A stretch of 49,353 nucleotides of DNA from Sphingomonas sp. (GCF_025363195.1 NZ_JANYEK010000246.1:1-49353), one strand, 5' to 3'; positions 33,412-41,893 are shown, counted from the first letter of the stretch. The notes: generated from the sequence alone by a model not told the origin. Program-made: numbers and translations.

Positions 33412-33702
33412 ATGATGCGCAACTTTATCATCGGCATGGCCGCGATCGGCCTTTCGAGCGTAGCAATTGCCCAGACCGCGCCCCAGACTGTACCGGCCAA
33501 GCCGGGCACCAACACAACTCCGACTATGCCGGCACCGACTACCTCGTCGGACACACCCACGACGACGGACATGAGCGCCCAGGATGCGATGACGGCACCC
33601 GCCCCGGCTGAAGCGCCGCGCGCGGATCCAGCGAAAACCAACGCGGAGCCGACAATGTCATCGAGCGAGACGCCGAAGAAGTCGAAGAAGAAGCCGAAAT
33701 AA
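33412..33702 (+). CDS. Small secreted Thr/Pro/Ala-rich protein, unrecognised
   Basis: A 96-residue protein not belonging to a family I know. It has a signal peptide (MRNFIIGMAAIGLSSVAIAQ, cleaved near AIAQT). The mature part is low-complexity: threonine/proline/alanine-rich stretches (TVPAKPGTNTTPTMPAPTT, SSDTPTTTDMSAQDAM) ending in a lysine-rich tail (TPKKSKKKPK). It has no cysteine and is probably unstructured in the periplasm. AGGAG lies four to seven bases before the ATG codons at 33412 and 33415; the start at 33412 is used here. A hairpin terminator follows it. Its function cannot be deduced; a Lys-rich tail might bind DNA, LPS or another acidic partner, but this is a guess. Confidence 0.75.
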   Translation: MMRNFIIGMAAIGLSSVAIAQTAPQTVPAKPGTNTTPTMPAPTTSSDTPTTTDMSAQDAMTAPAPAEAPRADPAKTNAEPTMSSSETPKKSKKKPK

Positions 33703-33730
33703 TTTTTCGAACGGAACCGGGTTTCGTCAT

Positions 33731-33766
33731 CCGGCTGCGAGTCTCTGGGTTCGCAGCCGGTTTTTT
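33731..33766 (+). terminator. Rho-independent terminator
   Basis: CCGGCTGCGA (33731-33740) and TCGCAGCCGG (33751-33760) form a perfect 10-bp stem, followed by six T. It lies between the small secreted protein gene and the convergent purA stop. Confidence 0.88.
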
Positions 33767-33772
33767 GCAGGC

Positions 33773-35062
33773 TCAATCCGCGAAAGGATCTCGCACCAAA
33801 ATCGTGTCATCGCGCTCAGGACTGGTCGATACTAGCGCCACAGGGCAGCGAATCAGTTCCTCGATTCGGCGAATATACTTGATCGCCTGACCCGGCAGAT
33901 CGGCCCAACTGCGCGCGCCCGCGGTAGATTCGCTCCAGCCGGGCATTGATTCGTACACCGGCACGACCTGCGCCTGATCAGCGGCGTGCGAAGGGAAATA
34001 ATCGAGTGTCTCACCGTTCAGGGTGTAACCGGTGCATATCCTCACCTCTTCGAATCCATCTAGAACGTCGATCTTGGTCAGTGCGATGCCGGTGATGCCA
34101 CCGACCGCCGCCGATTGCCGCACCAGCACCGCATCGAACCAGCCGCAGCGCCGCTTGCGTCCGGTCACCGTACCGAATTCATGCCCGCGCTCGCCCAGCC
34201 GCTGGCCAATCTCGTCTTCCAATTCAGTCGGGAATGGCCCAGAGCCGACGCGCGTTGTGTAGGCCTTGGCAATGCCCAGCACGAAGCCGACCGCGCTCGG
34301 GCCGAGGCCGGAACCGCCCGCCGCCGTACCCGAAATCGTATTGGACGACGTGACGAACGGATAAGTGCCGTGATCGACATCGAGCAGCACGCCTTGGGCA
34401 CCTTCGAACAGGATGCGCCGCCCGCGCGCGCGCATCTCGTTGAGGTCGCGCCACACCGGCTTGGCGAATTGCAGCACGAACCCGGCAATCTCGCGCAGTT
34501 CGGCCAGCAGTGCGTCGCGATCGATCGGTGGCTCGCCGAACCCGGCACGCAGGGCGTCGTGATGGGCGGTAAGGCGATCGAGTTGCGGGCCGAGCGCATC
34601 GAGGTGTGCCAGATCACACACTCGGATCGCGCGCCTGCCGACCTTGTCTTCATACGCCGGGCCAATACCACGTCGCGTAGTACCAATCTTGCCTGCGCCG
34701 CTGGCATCTTCGCGCAACGCATCCAGATCGCGGTGGAACGGCAGGATCAGGGCACAATTGTCGGCGATCATCAGGGTGTCGGGGCCAATAGCCACGCCCT
34801 GGCCGCCTAGCTTCTCGATCTCGGCCTTCAGCGCCCAGGGATCCAGCACCACGCCATTACCGATGACCGACGGCGTGCCGCGTACGATGCCGGAAGGCAG
34901 CAGCGACAGCTTGTAGACCTTCTCGCCGACAACGAGCGTATGCCCGGCATTGTGCCCACCTTGAAAGCGCACGACGACATCCGCGCGCTCGGCGAGCCAG
35001 TCGACGATCTTGCCTTTACCCTCGTCGCCCCACTGGGCTCCGATCACCGCTACGTTTGCCAT
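33773..35062 (-). CDS. purA: Adenylosuccinate synthase
   Basis: A 429-residue GTP-dependent enzyme joining IMP and aspartate, first committed step to AMP. The start of the domain, [22 protein letters not shown], includes D13 and the GDEGKGK loop; H41 follows in [10 protein letters not shown], matching E. coli D13/H41. The Q.D/SNT region and the GTP-binding [25 protein letters not shown] motif are also seen. The length equals E. coli PurA. I use the ATG at 35062 rather than the upstream codon at 35221, as it gives the canonical N-terminus and follows a GGAGG ribosome binding site. The leader upstream can fold so as to mask that site (separate entry). It is 110 bases downstream of hisZ. Confidence 0.96.
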   Translation of the reverse strand: MANVAVIGAQWGDEGKGKIVDWLAERADVVVRFQGGHNAGHTLVVGEKVYKLSLLPSGIVRGTPSVIGNGVVLDPWALKAEIEKLGGQGVAIGPDTLMIADNCALILPFHRDLDALREDASGAGKIGTTRRGIGPAYEDKVGRRAIRVCDLAHLDALGPQLDRLTAHHDALRAGFGEPPIDRDALLAELREIAGFVLQFAKPVWRDLNEMRARGRRILFEGAQGVLLDVDHGTYPFVTSSNTISGTAAGGSGLGPSAVGFVLGIAKAYTTRVGSGPFPTELEDEIGQRLGERGHEFGTVTGRKRRCGWFDAVLVRQSAAVGGITGIALTKIDVLDGFEEVRICTGYTLNGETLDYFPSHAADQAQVVPVYESMPGWSESTAGARSWADLPGQAIKYIRRIEELIRCPVALVSTSPERDDTILVRDPFAD

Positions 35063-35135
35063 GAGATACAGTCCTCCGCCTGCCGGACAACTCCACGCGC
35101 CCTTCGACAGGGCTCGACGCGCGGAGGATCTAGAA
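35063..35135 (-). promoter_or_regulatory. Structured purA leader that can pair with its ribosome binding site
   Basis: On the reverse strand, CCTCCGC (plus 35121-35127 is its complement GCGGAGG) can pair perfectly over seven bases with GCGGAGG (complement of 35073-35079), which contains the purA Shine-Dalgarno GGAGG. An inner hairpin GCCCT-GTCGA-AGGGC sits in the loop. A structure with this layout could lower purA translation. No known purine riboswitch motif is seen. Confidence 0.4.
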
Positions 35136-35172
35136 ACTGCGCGTGCGCCCCTGCCGGGGTGCCGCCTTCGAG

Positions 35173-36282
35173 TCAACCCGCCAGTGGTCGTGCCTGACCG
35201 TCGAGGATGATATGAGTGCAAAGCTGCGCCTCGGGCGTGTCGCCCGGCTCAAGCGCCGCGACCGTTACCCAGCCCCCCGCTCGCATCCGCGCCGCCATCG
35301 CCGCATCGGTGCCGAGTGGCACAAACAACCGCCGCCGCTCGACTCCGCCGATCCCCGCCGCAACGATACCGTCGGCGAACAACGAGAAGCCGACCGCAGT
35401 CTCCTCCGCGCCGCTTTCGTGCATGATGGCGTAGCTACCACCGCGCCCGATCTCGCCGCGCACCCCGTCCGCAAAGATCGAAAAGCCGAGCCAGCTTTGA
35501 TATTCGAACCCGTGCCGCTCGGTCGGATCGAGCGTGAGCGCGATGCGGCCCTTGAGGCTCTCGGCGATCTTCCACAGCCCGTCGAGCCGGCTGGTTAGCG
35601 CACCACCCGCATCGAACGCGCAGAGTCGCTGATGCGCCGCCTCGAACGGGCCCGCCGCTTCGATAAGCGGCAGATAGGCGGGTGCGATGGCCGCGACGCC
35701 ACCCGCATCCTTGGCATCGAGCCGGTCGCGCAACGTATCGATCGCGTCCGCCGCGACCGGGAACGGGCCTGCCGCGAGAATGTCGACCAGATCGGGCAGC
35801 GTGAAATCAATCGACACGCCGGTCACGCCCGCCGCCGCCAGCGCCTCGACCGCGACCTGCGCGATCTCGACTGCTGCCGCCACCGTATCCAGCCCGATCA
35901 ACTCGCAGCCGATCTGGCGCAATTCGCGTTCAGGGCTGAGTTGAGAGGCGCGCAGCTTCAGGATCGGCCCGGCATAGGAAAGCCGCACCGGGCGTGGATG
36001 ATGCCCCATGCGCGTCGCCGCGATCCGCCCGATCTGCGCGGTCATGTCCGGGCGGATCGCCAAAGTCGCCTGGCTGACCGGATCGACGAAGCGCACCGAA
36101 TCCTGCGCGCGCGCAGACTTGAGACGTCCGGCCAGCCCCGCCTCGAATTCGGCCAGTGCAGGATCGGCGCGTTCATAGCCATATGCATAGGCCGCCCCCA
36201 ACACGGCCGCCTCCAGCCGCGCAGCAGCATCGGCATAGGGAGGCAGGCGATCGCGAAAACCCTCTGGCAGCAAAGCAGTCAT
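35173..36282 (-). CDS. hisZ: ATP phosphoribosyltransferase regulatory subunit HisZ
   Basis: A 369-residue HisRS-like protein that forms a complex with the short form of HisG, allowing feedback inhibition by histidine. It resembles histidyl-tRNA synthetase core but lacks the anticodon domain. Family features are the opening [24 protein letters not shown], motif 2-like [23 protein letters not shown], and [15 protein letters not shown] with ADG(I/V) near the C-terminus, which corresponds to the HisZ active-site-like loop. The presence of HisZ implies a short HisG elsewhere in the genome; it is not in this window. The ATG at 36282 is preceded by GGGAGAAG. It is between serA and purA, all on one strand, with a tandem hairpin repeat directly upstream. 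Confidence 0.93.
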   Translation of the reverse strand: MTALLPEGFRDRLPPYADAAARLEAAVLGAAYAYGYERADPALAEFEAGLAGRLKSARAQDSVRFVDPVSQATLAIRPDMTAQIGRIAATRMGHHPRPVRLSYAGPILKLRASQLSPERELRQIGCELIGLDTVAAAVEIAQVAVEALAAAGVTGVSIDFTLPDLVDILAAGPFPVAADAIDTLRDRLDAKDAGGVAAIAPAYLPLIEAAGPFEAAHQRLCAFDAGGALTSRLDGLWKIAESLKGRIALTLDPTERHGFEYQSWLGFSIFADGVRGEIGRGGSYAIMHESGAEETAVGFSLFADGIVAAGIGGVERRRLFVPLGTDAAMAARMRAGGWVTVAALEPGDTPEAQLCTHIILDGQARPLAG

Positions 36283-36294
36283 ATGCTTCTCCCT

Positions 36295-36388
36295 GCCCGA
36301 AGGACGATGGTGGCGAAAGCCGCAATCGTACGAGGCAAAACTCCATAAAGCCCGAAGCGCGATGGCGACGAAAGCCGCAATCGCGCTT
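36295..36388. repeat. Tandem hairpin repeat between serA and hisZ
   Basis: Two related 37-bp units at 36295-36331 and 36350-36386 share 31 positions, including GCCCGAAG, CGATGG and CGAAAGCCGCAATCG. Each is bracketed by complementary CGAT and ATCG. In the second unit the stem extends to 12 perfect base pairs (CCGAAGCGCGAT with ATCGCGCTTCGG). One stem pair is A-T in unit one and G-C in unit two. On the reverse strand the second unit lies just after the serA stop and could terminate that transcript. Confidence 0.75.
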
Positions 36389-36396
36389 CGGCCGTG

Positions 36397-37974
36397 TCAG
36401 AAGCTCAGGCCCATCGCCGTGCGCACGCCCGGGAGCGCCCGCACCTTGGCAATCAAATCCTGCGTCACCTTCTCGTCCACGGACAGCAGAAGGATCGCCT
36501 CGCCCCCGGCCGAGCGACGGCCAAGGTGGAAGGTGCCGATGTTGACGCCCGCCTCGCCCAACAGCGAGCCCAGGCGACCGATAAAGCCCGGCGCATCTTC
36601 GTTGACGACATAGAGCATGTGCCCCGCCAGATCAGCCTCGACCTTGATCCCGAACAGTTCGACCAGGCGCGGTGCCTGATCGCCGAACAGCGTACCCGCG
36701 ACCGAACGATCACCGGCTTCGGTCTTCACCGTTACGCGTAGCAGCGTGTGGTAATCGCCCTCGCGGTCGTGGCGCACTTCGCGCACATCGATGCCGCGTT
36801 CCTTGGCGAGGAAAGGCGCGTTGACCATGTTCACGGTATCGGTGTGGACGCGCATGAGCCCGGCCAGCACCGCGCTGGTGATCGGCTTCTGGTTGAGGGA
36901 CGCCGCCGCGCCCTCGACCTCGATCGCGATGCCCGAAAGCGCGCCATGCGCCAGTTGCCCGATGAGGCTGCCGAGCTTTTCGGCCAGCGCCATATAGGGC
37001 TTCAGCTTCGGGGCTTCCTCGGCACTGAGGCTCGGCACATTGAGCGCGTTGGTGATGCCCCCGGACATCAGATAATCGGCCATCTGTTCCGCGACCTGGA
37101 TCGCGACGTTGACTTGCGCTTCGTTGGTCGATGCGCCGAGATGCGGCGTCGAGATGAAATTGGGCGTGCCGAACAGCGGGCTTGCCTTGGCCGGCTCGCT
37201 GACAAACACGTCGAGCGCCGCGCCACCGATATGACCCGAATCGAGGCCCGCCTTCAACGCGACCTCATCGATCAGCCCGCCGCGCGCGCAATTGATGATG
37301 CGCACGCCCGGCTTGGCCTTCGCGAGATTTTCCGCCGACAAAATGTTGCGCGTCTGGTCGGTGAGCGGCGTGTGCAGCGTGATGAAATCGGCACGGGCGA
37401 GCAAGTCGTCCAACGTTACCTTCTCCACGCCCATTTCGATCGCGCGTTCGGGGGTGAGGAACGGGTCGAACGCTACTACCTTCATGCGCAGGCCCAGCGC
37501 CCGATCGGCGACGATTGAGCCGATATTACCCGCACCGATCAGGCCCAATGTCTTGCTCGTCAGCTCGACACCCATGAAGCGATTTTTCTCCCACTTACCG
37601 GCCTGCGTGCTGGCATCGGCTTCGGGAAGCTGGCGGGCGAGTGCGAACATTAAAGCGATGGCGTGTTCGGCGGTGGTGATGGAATTGCCGAACGGGGTGT
37701 TCATGACGACCACCCCCTGCGCCGAAGCCGCGGGGATATCAACATTATCGACACCGATCCCGGCGCGGCCGATGACCTTGAGGTTGGTGGCGGCGGCGAG
37801 GATAGCCTTGGTCACCTTGGTGGAGCTGCGGATAGCGAGGCCGTCATAATTGCCGATGATCGCGATGACTTCTTCCGGTGTCTTGCCGGTAATCTCATCC
37901 ACTTCGACGCCGCGCTCGCGGAAGATCTGCGCGGCCTTGGGGTCCATTGCGTCGCTGATGAGTACTTTTGGCAT
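36397..37974 (-). CDS. serA: D-3-phosphoglycerate dehydrogenase SerA (ACT-domain form)
   Basis: A 525-residue long-form enzyme, first step of serine synthesis (3-phosphoglycerate to phosphohydroxypyruvate). The substrate-binding domain starts KVLISDAMDPKAAQIF. NAD-binding GAGNIGSIVA follows at about residue 150, with catalytic arginine, glutamate and histidine in INCARGGLIDE, the glutamate after it and STPHLGAST. The intermediate (ASB) domain and a C-terminal ACT domain follow, with VVNEDAPGFIGRLGSLLGEAGVNIGTFHLGR, which allows serine regulation. A typical alphaproteobacterial or actinobacterial length of about 525. It is 124 bases downstream of serC, with a REP-like element between the two genes. 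Confidence 0.96.
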   Translation of the reverse strand: MPKVLISDAMDPKAAQIFRERGVEVDEITGKTPEEVIAIIGNYDGLAIRSSTKVTKAILAAATNLKVIGRAGIGVDNVDIPAASAQGVVVMNTPFGNSITTAEHAIALMFALARQLPEADASTQAGKWEKNRFMGVELTSKTLGLIGAGNIGSIVADRALGLRMKVVAFDPFLTPERAIEMGVEKVTLDDLLARADFITLHTPLTDQTRNILSAENLAKAKPGVRIINCARGGLIDEVALKAGLDSGHIGGAALDVFVSEPAKASPLFGTPNFISTPHLGASTNEAQVNVAIQVAEQMADYLMSGGITNALNVPSLSAEEAPKLKPYMALAEKLGSLIGQLAHGALSGIAIEVEGAAASLNQKPITSAVLAGLMRVHTDTVNMVNAPFLAKERGIDVREVRHDREGDYHTLLRVTVKTEAGDRSVAGTLFGDQAPRLVELFGIKVEADLAGHMLYVVNEDAPGFIGRLGSLLGEAGVNIGTFHLGRRSAGGEAILLLSVDEKVTQDLIAKVRALPGVRTAMGLSF

Positions 37975-37992
37975 GGGGAATTCCTTCTTCTC

Positions 37993-38095
37993 CTCTCCCG
38001 GTGGAAGAGGGTCGGGGTGAGGGTGACGGCGGAGGGGTTTTCACCCTCACCCGCCTCATTGCGTTCGGCACCCTCTCCCGGTGGGAGAGGGGAAG
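37993..38095. repeat. REP-like mosaic element between serC and serA
   Basis: Two outer palindromes (CCTCTCCCGGTGG-AAGAGG near 37993 and CCCTCTCCCGGTGGGAGAGGG near 38070) flank an inner inverted repeat (GGGTGAGGGTGA with TCACCCTCACCC). This outer-inner-outer structure is that of bacterial interspersed mosaic elements common in sphingomonads. It occupies most of the gap between the two serine genes and may stabilise or attenuate the serC-serA transcript. Confidence 0.8.
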
Positions 38096-38098
38096 GGG

Positions 38099-39268
38099 TT
38101 AGGCGGAGGCCTTCACGGTGAGGTAAGCCCAGTCGAGCCACGGCCCGAGCGCGACGATATCGGCGGTATCCACCGTCGCACCGCACCAGATGCGCAGGCC
38201 CGCCGGAGCATCGCGGTAGCCCGCAATGTCATACGCCGCATCGGCCTTTTCGAGGCAAGCGGCGAACGCCTTGATGAATGCCTCGTCGGCGCCCTCCACG
38301 GTCAGGCACACGCTGGTCCTGGAGCGCGACGCCTCGTCCTGCGCGAGATGGCCGAGCCACGAACGATCGGCCACGATCTGACCCAAAGCCGCAGCATTGG
38401 CATCGCTGCGCGCGATCAGCCCTTCGGAACCCCCGACTGACTTGGCCCATTCCAGCGCAAGGATCGCATCCTCCACCGCCAGCATCGAGGGCGTGTTGAT
38501 CGTCTCGCCCTTGAATACGCCCTCGATCAGCTTGCCCTTGGACACGAGCCGGAATACTTTCGGCAGCGGCCAGGCCGGGGTGTAGCTTTCGAGTCGCTGG
38601 ACCGCGCGCGGGCCGAGGATCAGTACGCCGTGGCCGCCTTCGCCGCCAAGCACCTTCTGCCAGCTGAACGTCGCGACATCGATCTTCGCCCAATCGATAT
38701 CGTAGGCGAACACGCCCGATGTCGCGTCGGCGAAGCTGAGGCCCTCGCGGTCAACCGGGATCCAGTCGGCATTGGGCACGCGAACGCCGCTGGTCGTGCC
38801 GTTCCAGGTGAACAACACGTCGTTCGACCAATCGACCGCGCTCAGATCGGGCAGTTGACCATAATCGGCACGGATCACCGTCGGGTCGATCTTGAGCTGC
38901 TTGACCGCATCGGTCACCCAGCCCTCGCCAAAGCTTTCCCATGCCAGCGTCGTGACGGGCTTCGCGCCGAGCATCGTCCACATCGCCATTTCGAACGCGC
39001 CAGTATCGGAGCCCGGGACGATGCCGATACGGTGCGTGTCCGGCAGGCATAGCAACTCGCGCATCAGGTCGATGCAATATTGCAGCCGCACCTTGCCCAA
39101 CTTCGAGCGATGCGAACGACCGAGCACGGCGGTGTCGAGTTTTTCGGAAGACCAGCCGGGCGGCTTAGCGCACGGGCCGGAGGAAAAATAAGGACGCGTC
39201 GGCTTCGTCGCCGGTTGTTCGATATGCGCGGCAAGAGGCCGCGCGGCGGCTGCCGGTAACTCAGTCAT
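38099..39268 (-). CDS. serC: Phosphoserine aminotransferase (alphaproteobacterial type)
   Basis: A 389-residue PLP enzyme converting phosphohydroxypyruvate to phosphoserine. It belongs to the alphaproteobacterial/archaeal subgroup rather than the short E. coli type. Features are PYFSSGPCAKPPGWS near the N-terminus, LGRSHRSKLGK, the PLP-binding lysine in TFSWQKVLGGEGGHGVLIL, and WPLPKVFRL..KGKLIEGVFKGETINTPSMLAVED. ATG at 39268 is preceded by GAGGAGAG; the frame upstream to 39385 is not used. Its leader folds into two hairpins, one covering the ribosome binding site (separate entry). It is the first gene of the reverse-strand run serC-serA-hisZ-purA. Confidence 0.95.
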   Translation of the reverse strand: MTELPAAAARPLAAHIEQPATKPTRPYFSSGPCAKPPGWSSEKLDTAVLGRSHRSKLGKVRLQYCIDLMRELLCLPDTHRIGIVPGSDTGAFEMAMWTMLGAKPVTTLAWESFGEGWVTDAVKQLKIDPTVIRADYGQLPDLSAVDWSNDVLFTWNGTTSGVRVPNADWIPVDREGLSFADATSGVFAYDIDWAKIDVATFSWQKVLGGEGGHGVLILGPRAVQRLESYTPAWPLPKVFRLVSKGKLIEGVFKGETINTPSMLAVEDAILALEWAKSVGGSEGLIARSDANAAALGQIVADRSWLGHLAQDEASRSRTSVCLTVEGADEAFIKAFAACLEKADAAYDIAGYRDAPAGLRIWCGATVDTADIVALGPWLDWAYLTVKASA

Positions 39269-39330
39269 ATAGTCTCTCCTCACAGAGAGCACGCGCGGCG
39301 TTGGGACCGCGTGGCCCGACGCCGCCTCTA
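39269..39330 (-). promoter_or_regulatory. Structured serC leader, candidate serC RNA motif
   Basis: On the reverse strand a hairpin spans 39325-39295: GCGGCGT pairs with ACGCCGC around an inner GGGCC-ACGC-GGTCC stem. Closer to the gene, CTCTC (39289-39285) and GAGAG (39278-39274) form a hairpin around TGTGAG; the Shine-Dalgarno GAGGAG overlaps its loop and 3' arm. A conserved RNA called the serC motif is described upstream of serC in alphaproteobacteria, and the place and two-hairpin layout agree. Assignment is by layout, not by model search. Confidence 0.55.
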
Positions 39331-39409
39331 AACACGCATGCTCCGCTGTCAACCACCGTTCGCCGCAAAGCCATGTCGCGTTCACCCAAGCGGCGCTAGA
39401 TTTCGCTCC

Positions 39410-40075
39410 GTGAAACGCCTTGCGATCCTGCTGCCATTTTTTATGTCCGCCTGCGCGGGCGGCGGCGGGAATAACGATCGTCCGCCACCCCGCCCGGCAG
39501 GCACACGCCCGGTGACGCTCAACATCCCAACCTCCGGCGAAACGCGCGCCTGTTTCGCCGATTTGTCGCGCATCGGGGTGCGTTATTCGCCGCTGCCGGA
39601 CCGCGATTTCGGTGGCGGGTGCCAGGTGATCGGCGCGGTGCAGTTGATCGACATCGGCCTACCGGTCACGGGGATCAAGGGGATGCGCTGCGGCTTGGCA
39701 CGGGCGTTCATCGGTTGGGCAAGGAGCGGCGTGGCGCCAGCCGCTCACCAGATCCTCGGCAGCGATGTCGTGAAGATCGACACGATGGGCACTTATGCCT
39801 GCCGCAACACCGTCGGCACTTCAGCCGCCACCACGCGCCTGTCGGGTCATGCCACGGCCAATGCCGTCGATATTTCGGGTTTCGTGCTGGCCGACGGGAG
39901 GCGCATCACGATTCAGCAGGACTGGCACTCCGCCGACGCCACCGTCGAAAACTTCCTGCGGACGATCCGTGCCTCGGCCTGCAAGCGCTTCGGTACGGTG
40001 TTGAGCCCTGATTACAACGCGGTGCATTACAACCACCTGCATCTCGAGGACGATCGCGCCAATTTCTGCCGCTAG
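39410..40075 (+). CDS. Extensin-like C-terminal domain lipoprotein
   Basis: A 221-residue lipoprotein: signal peptide and lipobox (LPFFMSAC), then an extensin-like C-terminal domain typical of alphaproteobacteria. It has an early cysteine (ETRACFADLSRIGVRYSPLPDR), GGGCQVIGAV, and LPVTGIKGMRCGLARAFIGWAR with a further cysteine. The end has a metal-site-like SGHATANAVDISGFVLADGRRI...DW and HYNHLHLEDDRANFC. The paired H motifs resemble M15/DD-peptidase-like metal-binding (HxxxxxxD and HxH), so peptidoglycan hydrolysis is possible but not proven. Six or so cysteines probably form disulfides. The start is GTG at 39410; no good ribosome binding site is visible. Divergent from serC. Confidence 0.85.
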   Translation: MKRLAILLPFFMSACAGGGGNNDRPPPRPAGTRPVTLNIPTSGETRACFADLSRIGVRYSPLPDRDFGGGCQVIGAVQLIDIGLPVTGIKGMRCGLARAFIGWARSGVAPAAHQILGSDVVKIDTMGTYACRNTVGTSAATTRLSGHATANAVDISGFVLADGRRITIQQDWHSADATVENFLRTIRASACKRFGTVLSPDYNAVHYNHLHLEDDRANFCR

Positions 40076-40113
40076 GGTTCAAACGGTGGAAAATATACTC
40101 TAGGCTCTCAGCA

Positions 40114-40995
40114 ATGACCGATACAAACGTTCCAACGCGCGTCTTTCCGCGCGCGCGCCAAGATGCCGAAACCGCCAATGCCGGTTTGCATACTCCACAA
40201 ACCGAAAATCCCAGCTTCCGCCTGGCCTTTCAGGATATGGACTTCCTGTTGCGCGAGGATCTGCGCCCGGTTCGCTTTCAACTCGAACTGTTGAAGCCGG
40301 AACTGATCCTGAAGGAGGCGAACATCGCCTCGACTTTCGTGTTCTACGGCTCGGCCCGCATTCCCGAACCGGCCAAGGCCGAGGCGCAACTAGCGGCGGT
40401 GAAAGCGAATCCGGCCAATAGCGAACAGGCGATCCGCATCGCCGAGGGACTGGCCGCCAAGTCGAAATATTACGAGGTCGCACGCAGCCTCGCCCGCAAG
40501 GTCAGCCAATTCCCGGCTGATGCCGAGGGCAATCGCCAGTTCGTGGTCTGCTCAGGCGGCGGCCCCTCAATCATGGAAGCGGCGAATCGCGGTGCGGCGG
40601 ATGCGGGACAGGAATCGATCGGCCTGAATATCGTGCTGCCGCACGAGCAGGCACCCAACCCCTATGTTACCCCGCACCTGTCGATGCAGTTCCACTACTT
40701 CGCGCTGCGCAAGATGCACTTTCTGCTCCACGCCCGCGCGCTCGCGGCGTTTCCGGGCGGATTCGGCACATTCGACGAGTTGTTCGAACTGCTGACTCTG
40801 ATCCAGACCGGCAAGATCAAACCGATTCCCGTGCTGTTGTTCGGCAAGGAATTCTGGACGCGAGTGGTGAATTTCGAGGCGCTGGTCGAGGAAGGCGTGA
40901 TCGGACCGAACGACCTGAAGCTGTTCACCTTCGTCGAGACGGCGGACGAGGCATGGGACGTGGTGCAGGCGTTTTATCGCGAGCCAGCGGTTTAA
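40114..40995 (+). CDS. LOG family protein (TIGR00730-type nucleotide 5'-monophosphate hydrolase)
   Basis: A 293-residue LOG-family protein, longer than the usual 180-200 because of an N-terminal extension of about 75 residues typical for alphaproteobacteria. The Rossmann core has FYGSARIPEPAKAEAQL, SGGGPSIMEAANRGAADAGQESIGLNIVLPHEQ, and the signature PGGFGTFDELFELLTLIQTGKI. LOG proteins release bases from nucleoside monophosphates such as cytokinin ribotides or act on AMP; the physiological substrate in bacteria is unclear. It starts 38 bases after the extensin-like gene and is followed by a palindromic repeat. Confidence 0.9.
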   Translation: MTDTNVPTRVFPRARQDAETANAGLHTPQTENPSFRLAFQDMDFLLREDLRPVRFQLELLKPELILKEANIASTFVFYGSARIPEPAKAEAQLAAVKANPANSEQAIRIAEGLAAKSKYYEVARSLARKVSQFPADAEGNRQFVVCSGGGPSIMEAANRGAADAGQESIGLNIVLPHEQAPNPYVTPHLSMQFHYFALRKMHFLLHARALAAFPGGFGTFDELFELLTLIQTGKIKPIPVLLFGKEFWTRVVNFEALVEEGVIGPNDLKLFTFVETADEAWDVVQAFYREPAV

Positions 40996-41023
40996 GGGCT
41001 GCCGAACCTCAGCTTAGTTTCTT

Positions 41024-41140
41024 CGTCACCCTGACCATGTTTGAGCGTCCATTCGCGACGGCCCGACCCACGACCGGGCGTCCATGATGGCGAATGGAGC
41101 GCATGGATACTGAAATGAGTTCAGCATGACGATGAGGGTG
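41024..41140. repeat. Palindromic intergenic repeat after the LOG gene
   Basis: Nested arms: TCACCCT near 41026 with GAGGGTG at 41134-41140, and TCCATTCGC near 41048 with GCGAATGGA at 41090-41098. A small palindrome CTGAA-ATGAG-TTCAG lies at 41110-41124. The whole is an interspersed repeat of a type common in sphingomonads, placed between two convergent genes, where it may help end transcription. Confidence 0.7.
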
Positions 41141-41203
41141 TGAAAGCTCGCAACATCCTCACCCGCCAATCGCCCCCTGCCAACGCAGGGATGGCCAATA
41201 CTC

Positions 41204-41893
41204 TCACTTCGTCTTTGCGGTTTCCTTCGCGCCGCGCACAGCAGCGGCAGGATCAATCGACGGTGCACCGGTCGCCGGGGCGGCGGTGTTGCCGCCGAGA
41301 TCGGCTGCACCCGGAGTCGCCTTGCCACCTGGATTGGCGGGGGCGCCCGCCGGCGCCCCTGCAGCCGGAGCAGCGGGCAGCGGCAGGTTCGAGCCCATCG
41401 AGTTGATATAGGCCAGCACGTTGGCGCGGTCCTGGCCGTTGCCGATGCCGGCAAAGGTCATCTTGGTGCCGGGCGCGAACTTACGGGGGCTCGTCAGCCA
41501 CGCGCTCATATTCTCGAAGTCCCACTTTCCGCCCTTGGACTTCAGCGCGTCCGAAAAGGCGAAGCCGCCCTTGCCCTCGGCAACGCCTTCGCCGAGCGTG
41601 GCATACAGGTTCGGGCCGATGCCGTTGGGGCCGCCCTGGGTGATCGTATGGCAGGCCGCGCATTTCTTGAACACTTCAGCGCCCTTCGCCGGATCGGCCG
41701 TTGCCAGCAGGGTCGCGATCGGCACTTCCGCTGCGCCGCCACCAGCGGCGTCGTCCGCCGCAGCCTCGATCGGGAAACCGAATTTCTCGGGCTTTTCAGC
41801 ATGAAATGCCAAGCCGCCGACGATCGAAAGGCCAAGGGCCGCGCCGCATGCCGCGAGCACCCAGCCCGCGATCGTGTTCGTACGATTGTCCAT
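41204..41893 (-). CDS. Membrane-anchored cytochrome c (CycM type)
   Basis: A 229-residue c-type cytochrome. An uncleaved N-terminal anchor (IAGWVLAACGAALGLSIVGGLAF, residues 8-30) places the heme domain in the periplasm. The heme motif is C78-A-A-C81-H82, and the distal ligand is M145 in APGTKMTF. The cytochrome c core with GIGPNLYATLGEG and the ATLG..FAFSDALKSKGG resembles cytochrome c550/CycM, which passes electrons from the bc1 complex to the terminal oxidase. The C-terminus carries a long Ala/Pro/Gly-rich tail of about 60 residues. Reverse strand and divergent from pheA. It is separated from the LOG gene by a repeat. Confidence 0.93.
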   Translation of the reverse strand: MDNRTNTIAGWVLAACGAALGLSIVGGLAFHAEKPEKFGFPIEAAADDAAGGGAAEVPIATLLATADPAKGAEVFKKCAACHTITQGGPNGIGPNLYATLGEGVAEGKGGFAFSDALKSKGGKWDFENMSAWLTSPRKFAPGTKMTFAGIGNGQDRANVLAYINSMGSNLPLPAAPAAGAPAGAPANPGGKATPGAADLGGNTAAPATGAPSIDPAAAVRGAKETAKTK

